Assembly: GCA_023433965.1 (NCBI GenBank)
Contig: JAEYTQ010000788.1
Coordinates: forward strand, 1 to 14,389
Origin: Pseudomonadota bacterium
Lineage (GTDB): Bacteria > Pseudomonadota > Alphaproteobacteria > Rhizobiales > Xanthobacteraceae
Length of the DNA: 14,389 nucleotides
Reading direction: 5' to 3'
Positions 1 to 7,655 of this stretch are shown piece after piece (the stretch's first letter is position 1; every line of letters begins with the position of its first letter). Position numbers and translations under genes: made by a program. The notes under the pieces were generated by a model. That model saw only the letters and a program-made list of their open reading frames with translations, was not told where the DNA came from and made no database searches.

Positions 1-42
1 GAACATCACCACGGCCACAAGCATGCTCATGACCACAAATGA
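1..42 (+). CDS. ureE: Urease accessory protein UreE, C-terminal tail (partial)
   Basis: The first 13 codons of the window read [13 protein letters not shown] and then a TGA stop. Seven of the 13 residues are histidine. A His-rich C-terminus directly before ureF is typical of UreE, the nickel-binding metallochaperone that delivers Ni to the urease maturation complex. The rest of the gene lies upstream of the window. The last 14 bases overlap the start of ureF in another frame, so the two are probably translationally coupled. The assignment rests on the His tail and on gene order only. Confidence 0.85.
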   Translation, partial: EHHHGHKHAHDHK

Positions 43-751
43 GCCGGTCGGCGCCGGGGGTCTCGCCGAAGGCGAGGCCGCGGCGCTGTACCGGCTGATG
101 ACCTGGCTGTCGCCGGCGTTCCCTGTCGGCGGTTTCTCCTATTCCAGCGGCATCGAATGGGCGGTCGAGGCGGGCGACATCACCGGCGTTACCTCGCTGA
201 CCGATTGGCTCGATGCGATGCTCGGCGACGGCTCCGGCTTTTGCGACGCGACGTTTCTGGTTCATGCCTATCGCGCCGCGGAAGCGGACGAGCCTGCCGC
301 TCTGGCCGAGATCGCCGAGCTTGCCGCCGCCTTCGTTCCGTCGCGGGAGCGGCAGCTGGAGACGGCCTCGCAAGGCCGCGCCTTCATCGACATTGCCCGT
401 GCCGCCTGGGATGCCGAGAAGCTGGATGCGATGGTTGTCGCATGCAGCAAGCCACCGGTGTATCCGGTCGCGGTCGGTGTCGGCGCCGCGCTGCACGCCG
501 TGCCGCTGGCGCCGACGCTGCACGCCTTCCTGCATGCGCTGGTCTCGAACTGGATTTCCGCGGCCAGCCGGCTCATTCCGCTCGGCCAGACCGACAGCCA
601 GCGGGTGCTGGTGCGGTTGGAAGATGCCGTGGCTGCGACCGCTCGTCGTGCGCTGCGTGCGACACTGGACGATCTCGGCGGCGCGACCTTCCGGGCCGAT
701 CTCGCCAGCCTGCAGCACGAGACGCAATATACGCGGCTGTTCCGGTCGTGA
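29..751 (+). CDS. ureF: Urease accessory protein UreF
   Basis: UreF is a cytoplasmic maturation factor. It works with UreD/UreH and the GTPase UreG on apo-urease so that the carbamylated lysine-dinickel centre can be assembled. The protein is 240 aa from the ATG at 29, normal for the family. The conserved N-terminal UreF segment [17 protein letters not shown] lies at about residues 28-44, and the C-terminal conserved patch [16 protein letters not shown] is present. An alternative ATG at 23 would add two residues. Neither start has a clear Shine-Dalgarno sequence, which fits coupling to ureE, whose stop overlaps this start. ureG follows 38 bases downstream on the same strand. Confidence 0.93.
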   Translation: MTTNEPVGAGGLAEGEAAALYRLMTWLSPAFPVGGFSYSSGIEWAVEAGDITGVTSLTDWLDAMLGDGSGFCDATFLVHAYRAAEADEPAALAEIAELAAAFVPSRERQLETASQGRAFIDIARAAWDAEKLDAMVVACSKPPVYPVAVGVGAALHAVPLAPTLHAFLHALVSNWISAASRLIPLGQTDSQRVLVRLEDAVAATARRALRATLDDLGGATFRADLASLQHETQYTRLFRS

Positions 752-789
752 GCGGCGCGGCCCCAACCCATCGAGAGCGAGCGAACAAC

Positions 790-1413
790 ATGTCGAAATC
801 TCACGGTCCCTTGCGTGTCGGCGTCGGCGGCCCGGTCGGATCGGGCAAGACGGCGCTGATGGACCTGCTCTGCAAAACCATGCGCGAGCGCTACGACATC
901 GCGGCTATCACGAATGACATCTACACCAAATGGGATGCCGAGTTCCTGGTGCGCTCCGGCTCGCTGACGCCGGATCGCATCGCCGGCGTCGAAACCGGCG
1001 GCTGCCCCCACACCGCGATCCGCGAGGATGCCTCGATGAATCTCGCTGCGGTTGCCGACATGCGCGCAAAGTTTCCCGGGCTCGATCTCGTGCTGATCGA
1101 GTCCGGCGGCGACAATCTCGCTGCCACTTTTTCCCCCGAGCTGGCCGACCTTACCATCTATGTGATCGACGTGGCGGCCGGGGACAAGATCCCGTCCAAG
1201 GGCGGTCCCGGCATCACCCGGTCCGATCTCCTGGTCATCAACAAGATCGACCTCGCGCCTCATGTCGGCGCCTCGCTCGACAAGATGGAAACGGACGCCA
1301 AGCGCATGCGCGGCGAGCGTCCCTTCGTGATGACGAACCTGAAGAAAAGCGAGGGGCTCGACCGGATCGTGGGCTTCATCGAGGCCAAAGGTGGTCTGAA
1401 ACCGGCGGGCTGA
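790..1413 (+). CDS. ureG: Urease accessory GTPase UreG
   Basis: UreG is a SIMIBI-class GTPase that couples GTP hydrolysis to nickel delivery into urease. The 207-aa product has the P-loop GPVGSGKT at residues 14-21, the segment TNDIYT at 41-46, the conserved Cys-Pro-His metal-binding motif in [13 protein letters not shown] (C72-P73-H74), ESGGDNL, and the guanine-specificity motif NKID near residue 150. The frame is open far upstream (to 157), but that extension overlaps ureF and does not resemble UreG. The ATG at 790 gives the canonical [20 protein letters not shown] start. It is the last gene of the urease cluster visible here. Confidence 0.96.
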   Translation: MSKSHGPLRVGVGGPVGSGKTALMDLLCKTMRERYDIAAITNDIYTKWDAEFLVRSGSLTPDRIAGVETGGCPHTAIREDASMNLAAVADMRAKFPGLDLVLIESGGDNLAATFSPELADLTIYVIDVAAGDKIPSKGGPGITRSDLLVINKIDLAPHVGASLDKMETDAKRMRGERPFVMTNLKKSEGLDRIVGFIEAKGGLKPAG

Positions 1414-1426
1414 CCGGACGCGCCCG

Positions 1427-1442
1427 CGCCCGCAGGCGTTTT
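1427..1442 (+). terminator. Weak candidate terminator after ureG
   Basis: Fourteen bases after the ureG stop, a short CGCC-CGCA-GGCG stem-loop is followed directly by TTTT. The stem is only 4 bp, or 5 bp with a G-U pair, so this is a plausible but weak intrinsic terminator for the urease operon. Confidence 0.3.
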
Positions 1443-1680
1443 CGCCCGTTTAACGCCTTGGGACTGCGCCGCATCCGCGGAACAAATTTCGGACACGGCG
1501 ATTAACTACCTCCGGTGCCCGGGGCGAAGTCTTCCCGGCCAGACCATCGGCCGGACGGATTAAGCTTTTCAGGCGACCCAAGTTGCGTACTGATGCCACC
1601 TCCTCCATTATCACCGCCTCTGGGGTTTCCCCTGCTTCGGCCCGAGGCCGTTCGAGCGGCATCCATATGCTCCGTGTTTA
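1443..1680. other. Non-coding gap between urease genes and the histidine kinase
   Basis: No convincing gene is seen here. It contains a GGAAC at 1479-1483 without a matching CGTT box, and a 6-bp inverted repeat CCGGCC/GGCCGG at 1535-1540 and 1549-1554 without a T-run. The kinase frame is open back to 1594 but holds no ATG or GTG before 1681. The promoter of the kinase presumably lies in this stretch but I cannot place it. Confidence 0.5.
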
Positions 1681-3375
1681 TTGCCGACCTCCTGCATTCG
1701 CCTGAGTAGTCGCGTGGTCAGGCTGGGTTTCATCATCGGTTTCATCGCTTTGCTCGGGGCCTTGCTCTCGGGGCTTGCGGCCTATCGCGTCCACGACCAG
1801 GAGCTGGCACTGGACCGGATCGCGCTCGCGCGTGCGATCGACATTCATGCGAGCCTCGTGCAGGACCGCCTCACCGAGCGAGAGCTGCTTGCGCGTGTCG
1901 CGTCAGGCCTGTTCCGCGCGCCATCCGTGATCAAGCCCAACATGCTCGAGCCGCTGCGCTCGGCGATCTACGCCTTCAAGACTGATTTCGTGGTGGCCGG
2001 CTGGGTCGCACGGCTGAAGCCGAACGAGCTCGAGGCGGCGCAAGCCGCCATCGCCGGCGCCGGCTTCCCGAATCCGCGGATTCGCTCCTATGATGACAAG
2101 GCGATCAATCCTGCCGACGTCACCCAGCCGATCGACGTGCTGCTGGATCTCGAACCGCGCAGTGAGGAGACCAAGGCCCTGCCGGGGCGCAGCTACGATC
2201 AGGATCCGGTTCGCGGCGCCATGCTGACGCGCGCCAGGACCGAGAAAAGATCAGTGGCCTCGGACCCGGTTCCGCTGTTGCGCGGAAACGGGCCGACCGG
2301 AATCATCGTGGCCGCGCCCGTTATTCCCGAAGGGGCGACCGAGCCGGCCGGCTTCGTGACGTTTTCCTATGAGCTGGCCTCGCTGATGCTGACCAATGAC
2401 GACATGTCGCTGTTCGCGGTCGCGCTCAGGGATCCGCGCAACGAGGGCGGCGAGCTGATCGCCAATGATGAGGGCGTGGTCTCGACCCGCAGGGTGGCCG
2501 CGGACGGGTCAGCGCCGTCGGCGATCCGCACGGTCAGCTTCGGGGGGCGCGACTGGCAAGTCGCCTACTACGCCAACACGAACTCGATGCGCCGCGCCGA
2601 GCAGACGGCGATCATCGTGGCGGCGATCGGCTTTGCCATCACGGCGATGGTGTGCGGCCTGTTCGGCTATGTCGCCTACAACAATCTGCGGCTCAGCCGG
2701 GAGATCCAGGTCAGGATCGGGTTCGAGCGGCGGCTGACGGCGGTCATCGACGAACTCAACCACCGCGTCAAGAACATCCTGGCGGTGATCCAGTCGATCG
2801 TGACGCGAACGTTGCGCCACGGCTCGGACATCGACATCGCGCGCGAGCTGCTGATCGGGCGCATCCACGCCATGTCCAACGTGGTCTCGCTCCTCAGCGA
2901 GAGCCAGTGGCAGGGCGTCAAATTGAAGGGCCTGTTCGAGGCGCGCGCCATCCCGCATGCCGACCGCATCGCCGTCACCGGCCCCGACATCGCCGTCAGC
3001 GCACGCGCGGCGCAGAGCCTTTCGCTGCTGTTCTTCGAGCTCGCCTCGCATTCCGACGAGGGATTGTCGCTGGTTGGAAAGCATCCGCACATCACCGCCA
3101 GCTGGACGGTGACGGGCGAGGAGGGCGCCGAGGTTTTCCATTTCCGCTGGGAGGAGTTCAACACCAGCGAGGCGACGCGCCGGCCGGATTCCGATTTCGG
3201 CCTGATCCTGCTCGACCGCGTCGCGCCGGAGGCGTTAGGGGGGACGGCCAAGCGCTTCTTTACCGACGCCTCCTATGTCTATGAATTGACCGCGCCGATG
3301 GAGACGGTGGTCGACATGACCGAGCGCGACCGCACTGACAAAATCTCGGCGCCGGTGAGGCCGGTGCGGAGCTAG
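1681..3375 (+). CDS. CHASE-domain membrane sensor histidine kinase, HWE type, degenerate N-box
   Basis: Numbering is from the TTG at 1681 (564 aa). One membrane helix (about residues 14-34) precedes an extracytoplasmic CHASE-like sensor domain (about 60-290, containing GRSYDQDPVRGAMLTRAR). A second helix follows at about 310-333. The phosphoacceptor motif ELNHRVKNILAVIQS is intact with the likely phospho-His at 361, as in HWE/HisKA_2 kinases. The catalytic part keeps the W-x-E motif (W490-E-E) and the DFG turn (G507). However, the N-box, normally HELATNAAKYG, reads FELASHSDEGL: the Mg-binding Asn is His457 and the Lys is Glu. The start is uncertain; a GTG at 1714, just before the first helix, is equally plausible. 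No response regulator is adjacent. The stop overlaps the stop of the opposing tetR-type gene. Confidence 0.85.
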   Translation: MPTSCIRLSSRVVRLGFIIGFIALLGALLSGLAAYRVHDQELALDRIALARAIDIHASLVQDRLTERELLARVASGLFRAPSVIKPNMLEPLRSAIYAFKTDFVVAGWVARLKPNELEAAQAAIAGAGFPNPRIRSYDDKAINPADVTQPIDVLLDLEPRSEETKALPGRSYDQDPVRGAMLTRARTEKRSVASDPVPLLRGNGPTGIIVAAPVIPEGATEPAGFVTFSYELASLMLTNDDMSLFAVALRDPRNEGGELIANDEGVVSTRRVAADGSAPSAIRTVSFGGRDWQVAYYANTNSMRRAEQTAIIVAAIGFAITAMVCGLFGYVAYNNLRLSREIQVRIGFERRLTAVIDELNHRVKNILAVIQSIVTRTLRHGSDIDIARELLIGRIHAMSNVVSLLSESQWQGVKLKGLFEARAIPHADRIAVTGPDIAVSARAAQSLSLLFFELASHSDEGLSLVGKHPHITASWTVTGEEGAEVFHFRWEEFNTSEATRRPDSDFGLILLDRVAPEALGGTAKRFFTDASYVYELTAPMETVVDMTERDRTDKISAPVRPVRS

Positions 3376-3986
3376 CCCTTCGGCCGCAACACGAGATCGA
3401 CGAGGCTGCGCGCGTAAGCCGGCGTGACCGGTGCGATGCCGAAGACGTAGCGATAGAACAGACTGCCATAGACCGCGTCGTAGAGATCCTCGGGAGGAGC
3501 CTCGGCCAGTATGCTGCCATCCCTCTGGCCAGCGGCGATCATCCCGACCAGCGCGTCGCGGCGGAATTGCAGATAGCGCGCATAGAACAGCTCCGCCGAG
3601 CCGGTCTTTGAGATGCACTCGGAGACGACAGCGAGCTGGACCTTGCCGAACTCGCCCTGGAGTGCCTCGGCATAGGCCGCCGCATGTCGGCGCGCCCGGG
3701 CCGCCGGGCTGCCGGAGCTCGCCGGCGGCAATGGCAGCATCTGCGCGGCGTGGTGAAGAAAGGCGTCGATCAAAAGCGCCTCGCGGGACGGCCACCATTT
3801 GTAGATCGTCATCTTGGAGACGCTGGAGTGCCGCGCGATGGCGTCGATGGTGGTGGCGGCGAGGCCGGTGGTGGCCATCAGCGTATAGGCGCTTTCGAGA
3901 ATGGCATTGCTGGTCTCGATTGACCTCGGCCGGCCGCGCCGGGGCGCGCTGTCCGCCTCATCACCCTCGCCCTTCGCCATCGCCAC
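3372..3986 (-). CDS. TetR/AcrR family transcriptional regulator
   Basis: This is a 204-aa one-component repressor-type regulator. A basic N-terminal arm containing RRGRPR (residues 16-21) precedes a TetR helix-turn-helix at about 25-72, with a recognition helix around VSKMTIYKWWPSREALL (56-72). The rest is the all-helical ligand and dimerisation domain, which I cannot assign to a ligand. A GTG start at 3986 is preferred because GAGGGGA (3992-3998) sits 5 bases upstream; the ATG at 3980 would be 11 bases away. Its stop overlaps the stop of the convergent kinase gene. Upstream on the same strand is the OpgC-type gene, 75 bases away. The target genes cannot be read from the sequence. Confidence 0.9.
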   Translation of the reverse strand: MAMAKGEGDEADSAPRRGRPRSIETSNAILESAYTLMATTGLAATTIDAIARHSSVSKMTIYKWWPSREALLIDAFLHHAAQMLPLPPASSGSPAARARRHAAAYAEALQGEFGKVQLAVVSECISKTGSAELFYARYLQFRRDALVGMIAAGQRDGSILAEAPPEDLYDAVYGSLFYRYVFGIAPVTPAYARSLVDLVLRPKG

Positions 3987-4061
3987 GCCGGTCCCCTCAT
4001 ACAGAATTCCGGCATAGCTTAGCCCCGGCCTTCGGCCTAGCGGAATCGGATCATTTCATGT

Positions 4062-5204
4062 TCAGGCCTGCTGCCGTAGCGCGGCAGGCAGATCCTGCCG
4101 CTTCGACCAGGCGACGTAGTAGGCGACTGCGGTCATCGCGCCGAAGCCGATCACGCTCACCGCGACCTGCATCACCACAAGATTGGGCCCGGTGATCAGG
4201 ATGAGATGGCCGGCGAAGGAAAGAAACACGCCGACGCAGAACACGGCGAGCCATTCCTCACCGCATCGGACGACCGCCTGAAGCGGCTTCAGCTGCAGGC
4301 CGGGGTGATCGGCCGGGACGAGATGGGTCGCGAGGAAGGCGAGCGCGAGGAAGTGAACCACGCGATGAGGGGCGAGGTCCTCCTTGTCGGCCGGCGCGAT
4401 GGTGGTGAGGAGAAGGTCCGGCAGATAGGCGGACAAGTCCGGCGAACGGCGCAACAGGGTGACCGCCAACGCGAAGACGAGATAGCTGCCGGCGAGTATC
4501 CGCAGCCATGGGAGATCGCGCAGCGCCCGCCCGGGTGCGCCGGTGACGGTGAACCATCCGCCCAGCACCATCAGCATCTGCCAGCAGAGCGGATTGAAGG
4601 TCCACTCCTGGTCCAGAGAGATCCGAAAATTCCAGCCGAACCAGCGCGTCGCGAGATACAGCGCGACCGAGGCCGCAAGCGTCACGTTCGGCCGTCGCAA
4701 CAGGCCCCACAGCGCGAGCGGAAACAATGCCATCAGCGGGATCATCAGCTGCAGCAGGTCGAGGTTCAGCGGCTCTTCCTGGAGCACGAGACCGCGGATC
4801 AGGATACGGAGCGGGTGCTCCAGAATTCCGGAGATGTTGTATTCGTGGATGATCTCCGGCGCCCTCGACTGCGAGGCGACATAGGCGATGAAGTCGATAT
4901 AGATCACGAACAGCACGACATAGGCGGCATAGAGCCGCCAGACACGTCGAAAGATTCGCGTCGCCGCCACCAGGTAGCCACGCTCCAGCGCCATCCTGCC
5001 GTGGATGATGGCGACGCCATAGCCCACCACGAACACGAACAGGTCCGCCGCGCCGCTGAAGCCGAAATTGCGCAGCGTCAGCAGGCTGACGACGTTGTGC
5101 GGAATGTGGTCGACGAACACCGACCAGTTGGCGATGCCGAGCGCCAGATAGAGCCTGGAATCGTGCTGGAATGCGGCGAGGTGCGCCTTGACGGACGGTT
5201 TCAT
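4062..5204 (-). CDS. opgC: OpgC-family membrane protein (periplasmic glucan acyltransferase-like)
   Basis: The 380-aa protein has about ten hydrophobic segments spread over its whole length. Its N-terminal region (LYLALGIANWSVFVDHIPHN, then LRNFGFSGAADLFVFVVGYG) is characteristic of the OpgC_C family. Family members transfer succinyl groups from the cytoplasmic side onto osmoregulated periplasmic glucans, changing their charge. That substrate is inferred for this copy. The ATG at 5204 starts the first conserved segment closely, but no strong ribosome binding site precedes it. The 184 bases between it and the next upstream gene hold no EcfG-type promoter, so it is probably transcribed separately from the stress genes further upstream. 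Acyltransferases with another envelope substrate remain possible. Confidence 0.85.
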   Translation of the reverse strand: MKPSVKAHLAAFQHDSRLYLALGIANWSVFVDHIPHNVVSLLTLRNFGFSGAADLFVFVVGYGVAIIHGRMALERGYLVAATRIFRRVWRLYAAYVVLFVIYIDFIAYVASQSRAPEIIHEYNISGILEHPLRILIRGLVLQEEPLNLDLLQLMIPLMALFPLALWGLLRRPNVTLAASVALYLATRWFGWNFRISLDQEWTFNPLCWQMLMVLGGWFTVTGAPGRALRDLPWLRILAGSYLVFALAVTLLRRSPDLSAYLPDLLLTTIAPADKEDLAPHRVVHFLALAFLATHLVPADHPGLQLKPLQAVVRCGEEWLAVFCVGVFLSFAGHLILITGPNLVVMQVAVSVIGFGAMTAVAYYVAWSKRQDLPAALRQQA

Positions 5205-5388
5205 TGAGTAAAATAGCTTTGGGAATCAGGATGATGCTTTTAGCGGCAACTGCCTGCCCGTCCGAGTAGCGTTTGCGTGAGGGGCGGGGCAATCGAGCTG
5301 ATGCCGCAAGATTGCGCAGCTTCACGTCCATAAGAGTCGGAAAAATGCGCCCAGGCTTGAGGCGAAATTCTCTAACCCGCTCTCGCCG

Positions 5389-5844
5389 TTACTCGGCCGG
5401 CTCAGCCGACACCTCGTCGGCGACCCCGGCGCGGCTGACCAGGATGCCGAGGGCGACGCCGCCGATGGCAAGGATCGGCAACAGCCGCTTGACGCCGATG
5501 GCGCGAGCGATCTGCAGGCCGGTGGCAAGGAGCATCGGATCTGCAAGCATGCTTTGCGCGGCCGATTTCGCGGCGCGCTCGGCGGCGATCTGAGCCCGCT
5601 TCTGCACCTCGCGCTTGTAGCCCCAATAGGAGCCTGCCGCGGCCAGGGTCAGCAGGAAGAAGATGCCGGCGCCGGCAAGGCAAGCCTGCACCGGGCCATG
5701 GTTCTGCAGCACCCAGATGAAGACGGCGGCACAGAGGAAGCCTGTGGTCACGAGCAACGCGAAGGCGGCGCCCGCGGCGAGGGAGGTCAGCCGAACCGTC
5801 GTGCCGGTGGATGCGCTGATGCCGTCGATGATGCGCTGAAACAT
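5389..5844 (-). CDS. Small multi-helix membrane protein, partner of DUF883 protein
   Basis: The 151-aa product has hydrophobic segments at about residues 22-46, 54-76 and 123-141. A charged, alanine-rich cytoplasmic-type stretch (KREVQKRAQIAAERAAKSAA) lies between the second and third. I do not recognise a named family with certainty. The size, the helices and the position directly after a DUF883 gene recall the YqjE-like 'phage holin family' proteins that accompany YqjD. The ATG at 5844 is chosen because GAGGAG (5851-5856) lies 6 bases upstream; an in-frame start at 5880 lacks this. It is separated from the DUF883 gene by 87 bases holding a perfect GC hairpin, and is probably co-transcribed from the EcfG-type promoter at 6342-6366. 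Confidence 0.75.
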   Translation of the reverse strand: MFQRIIDGISASTGTTVRLTSLAAGAAFALLVTTGFLCAAVFIWVLQNHGPVQACLAGAGIFFLLTLAAAGSYWGYKREVQKRAQIAAERAAKSAAQSMLADPMLLATGLQIARAIGVKRLLPILAIGGVALGILVSRAGVADEVSAEPAE

Positions 5845-5886
5845 GGCTTGCTCCTCAATCCCCGCCAGCCGAATCGTCACGAACCC

Positions 5887-5910
5887 ACGGCGGCGGCGTG
5901 CCGCCGCCGT
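5887..5910. repeat. Perfect GC-rich inverted repeat between two minus-strand genes
   Basis: ACGGCGGCGG is followed by CGTG and then CCGCCGCCGT: a 10-bp perfect stem with a 4-base loop. It lies between the DUF883 stop (5932) and the start of the next gene (5844). No T-run follows on either strand, so it is more likely an mRNA processing or stability element, or a partial attenuator, than a full terminator. Confidence 0.7.
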
Positions 5911-5931
5911 ATCAAATGGGCGTGGGCATCC

Positions 5932-6303
5932 TTAGCGGCGCCAGGCGACGCCGATCAGGAAGCCGATGCCGAGCGCCAGCCCGACGGTCGCGAGCGGTCG
6001 CTGTGTGATCGCCTCTTCCAGCGTCTCCTCGATCGAGCCGTAGGCGTCGTGCGCAGCTTCCATCATCGCACTGCTGCGCTCGCTCATGTCGTCCATCGCG
6101 GAATCCATGTTTTCGCGCGCCTGCCGATAGCCGCGGCGGGCCTGCTTGCTGGTGGAATTGGCAAAGGTATTGAGCGCATCGGTGATCTGGTCGGTGAGGG
6201 CGGCGATATCGCTTTTCACGGCTGCTACATCCTTCTCCAGGCGGTCTCGGGTGGCTTTGTCGGTCCAGTCTCTCATCCCGGCTTCGGCGTTGGTCGTGGA
6301 CAT
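5932..6303 (-). CDS. DUF883 (ElaB/YqjD-like) membrane-anchored protein
   Basis: The 123-aa product has a long, charged, helical N-terminal part (about residues 13-100, DRLEKDVAAVKSDIAALTDQ-like heptads). A single C-terminal helix follows (103-120) and the protein ends in WRR. This is the ElaB/YqjD/DUF883 architecture: a C-tail-anchored inner-membrane protein. E. coli members associate with ribosomes and are induced in stationary phase; the role here is inferred. The ATG at 6303 is supported by GGAG 6 bases upstream. A GTG at 6324 has no such site and would sit almost at the transcription start predicted from the promoter at 6342-6366. The downstream 151-aa membrane gene is a likely operon partner. 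Confidence 0.88.
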   Translation of the reverse strand: MSTTNAEAGMRDWTDKATRDRLEKDVAAVKSDIAALTDQITDALNTFANSTSKQARRGYRQARENMDSAMDDMSERSSAMMEAAHDAYGSIEETLEEAITQRPLATVGLALGIGFLIGVAWRR

Positions 6304-6341
6304 CAGGAGCTCCGAACTGTTCACGGCTGAGATGGGCGGAG

Positions 6342-6366
6342 AACGTTTCGTCGCGGGGGAAGTTCC
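6342..6366 (-). promoter_or_regulatory. EcfG-type general stress promoter of the DUF883 gene
   Basis: On the minus strand GGAAC (6366-6362), a 16-base spacer and CGTT (6345-6342) match the alphaproteobacterial EcfG (sigma-EcfG) consensus exactly. The -10 box lies 38 bases before the ATG at 6303, giving a leader of about 30 bases with its ribosome binding site. The promoter sits in the 78-base gap after the AI-2E gene, so the DUF883 pair can be transcribed independently of it. Confidence 0.88.
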
Positions 6367-6381
6367 GTCCGTTGAAACCGG

Positions 6382-7494
6382 TCAGGCCTGGGGGAGCTGC
6401 GGCGAATTCTCCGGCAGCAGGTGGTCCTTCAGGATCAGGGCGACGATCAGCAGCGGCGACGACAGGAACGCGCCCATGGGACCCCACATCCAGGTCCAGA
6501 ATGCCAGTGCAAGCAGGACTGCAAGCGCATTCAGCGCCAGTCGCCGGCCGATGATGGTGGGCGTGATGAAGTGCCCTTCCACGAAGGTGAGGCCGCCGAA
6601 CGCGAGCGCGGCCATCAGGCCGCCGCCGATGGTTGGAAATGCGATCAGCCCCACCACGACCAGCACGGCGAACATTGCCACCGGGCCGATGATCGGGATG
6701 AAGTTGAGCGCTGCCGCCAGCGCGCCGAGCCCGGCGGGATTGGGCATTCCGGTGACCGCGCAGATCACTCCGGTGCCAACACCGACGCCGACATTGATGA
6801 GCGTGACGGTCAGCAGATAATTGCCGAGATGCACCTCGATCTCGTTCAGGATACGGAGCGTGCGCAGCCGCGCGTCATGATCGCTGAAGGTCATGATCAT
6901 GGCCCGCCGCAGGTCGCGCCAGCTCGCGATGAACAGGATGAGGGTGACGAAGAACAGCACGAATTCGGTAAACGTCGGTGACAGGAATTCCAATGTCGGC
7001 TGCACCCACTCGATCTTCGGCATCTGAAAGCTCGGCAATCCTTCCGATCCACCGAGCATGGCTTGCATCTCGCGCCACAGCGCAAGCGGCCGGTCGAACA
7101 CGTGCAGCTTGGCCTTCAATTGCGCGCCGAGCTCCGGCAGGTGCGTGCTCCAATCCATGATCGGAGAGGCGATCAGCGCGACGGCGAAGGCGACCACCGC
7201 GGTCCCCGCCATCACGATCAGGACGGCGGCGAGCGCACGAGGCACCCTCCAATGCTCGAGGAAGCTCGCCGCGGGCGACAGCATGGTGCCGATGACGAAG
7301 GCCATTACCACGGGCAGGAAGAACGCCCGCCCGAGATAGAGCACGGCGAGGATGGCAATCAGGAGCAGGCCTGCGAGCGCGAACGCGGTGAACTCGGTGC
7401 GCCGGATCAACGGCGGCAGCTCCCTGTCGCTCTCAGGAAGAGGTTCGCCTTCGCTGTTGCCGGAAATCAGACGTTCACTCGGAAGGACGCGCAC
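6382..7494 (-). CDS. AI-2E family transporter (PerM/TqsA-type permease)
   Basis: This is a 370-aa polytopic membrane protein with about eight hydrophobic segments. It has a large soluble loop after the third (around WSTHLPELGAQLKAKLHVFD) and the family motifs LNFIPIIGP and PTIIGRRLALNALAVLLAL near the C-terminus. Members export signalling or other small molecules, or are proton-coupled antiporters; the substrate here is unknown and the family name does not prove autoinducer-2 transport. The GTG at 7494 is chosen because GGGAG (7502-7506) lies 7 bases upstream. A longer TTG start at 7533 lacks a ribosome binding site and would be almost at the transcription start predicted from the EcfG-type promoter at 7546-7570. 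It is the first gene of the minus-strand stress block and is divergent from the L,D-transpeptidase gene. Confidence 0.92.
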   Translation of the reverse strand: MRVLPSERLISGNSEGEPLPESDRELPPLIRRTEFTAFALAGLLLIAILAVLYLGRAFFLPVVMAFVIGTMLSPAASFLEHWRVPRALAAVLIVMAGTAVVAFAVALIASPIMDWSTHLPELGAQLKAKLHVFDRPLALWREMQAMLGGSEGLPSFQMPKIEWVQPTLEFLSPTFTEFVLFFVTLILFIASWRDLRRAMIMTFSDHDARLRTLRILNEIEVHLGNYLLTVTLINVGVGVGTGVICAVTGMPNPAGLGALAAALNFIPIIGPVAMFAVLVVVGLIAFPTIGGGLMAALAFGGLTFVEGHFITPTIIGRRLALNALAVLLALAFWTWMWGPMGAFLSSPLLIVALILKDHLLPENSPQLPQA

Positions 7495-7545
7495 AATATC
7501 TCTCCCGCCCGGAAACGCGATCCGCGCGTCCAATTTGCGAGGGAG

Positions 7546-7570
7546 AACGTATCAACGGGACGGCGGTTCC
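7546..7570 (-). promoter_or_regulatory. EcfG-type general stress promoter of the AI-2E transporter
   Basis: On the minus strand GGAAC (7570-7566), 16 bases and CGTT (7549-7546) match the EcfG consensus exactly. The distance to the GTG at 7494 leaves a leader of roughly 45 bases containing GGGAG. It lies in the divergent intergenic region shared with the L,D-transpeptidase gene. Confidence 0.88.
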
Positions 7571-7629
7571 ATCGCGACTTCGTGAAGAATTGCTCGCTTG
7601 ACTGTGACGTCGCCGCCGCATGCCGCGCC

Positions 7630-7655
7630 GGAACCTGGACGCCTGCGATGGAGTT
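7630..7655 (+). promoter_or_regulatory. Near-consensus EcfG-type promoter before the L,D-transpeptidase
   Basis: GGAAC (7630-7634), 17 bases and AGTT (7652-7655) differ from the EcfG consensus by one base in the -10 box. It faces the L,D-transpeptidase gene 46 bases before its ATG. It could make the divergent pair co-regulated, but the mismatch makes it much less certain than the four exact sites. Confidence 0.4.

Noticed and set aside
157..789. N-terminal extension of UreG into a 418-aa protein
   Set aside because: The extra frame overlaps ureF completely and is Arg-rich; normal UreG starts at 790 just before the P-loop.
1479..1503. Possible EcfG promoter before the histidine kinase
   Set aside because: GGAAC is present but at 16 or 17 bases the -10 position reads GATT or ATTA rather than CGTT, and the gene start is about 180 bases further on.
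1535..1554. CCGGCC/GGCCGG inverted repeat as a terminator
   Set aside because: The stem is 6 bp with an 8-base loop and no following T-run; such palindromes are common at this GC content.
4206..5331. Long open frames opposite and alongside the OpgC-type gene (4206-5207 plus, 4258-5331 minus)
   Set aside because: Their translations are Arg/Gly/Asp-rich low-complexity products of high GC, while the 4062-5204 frame encodes a coherent ten-helix protein of a known family.
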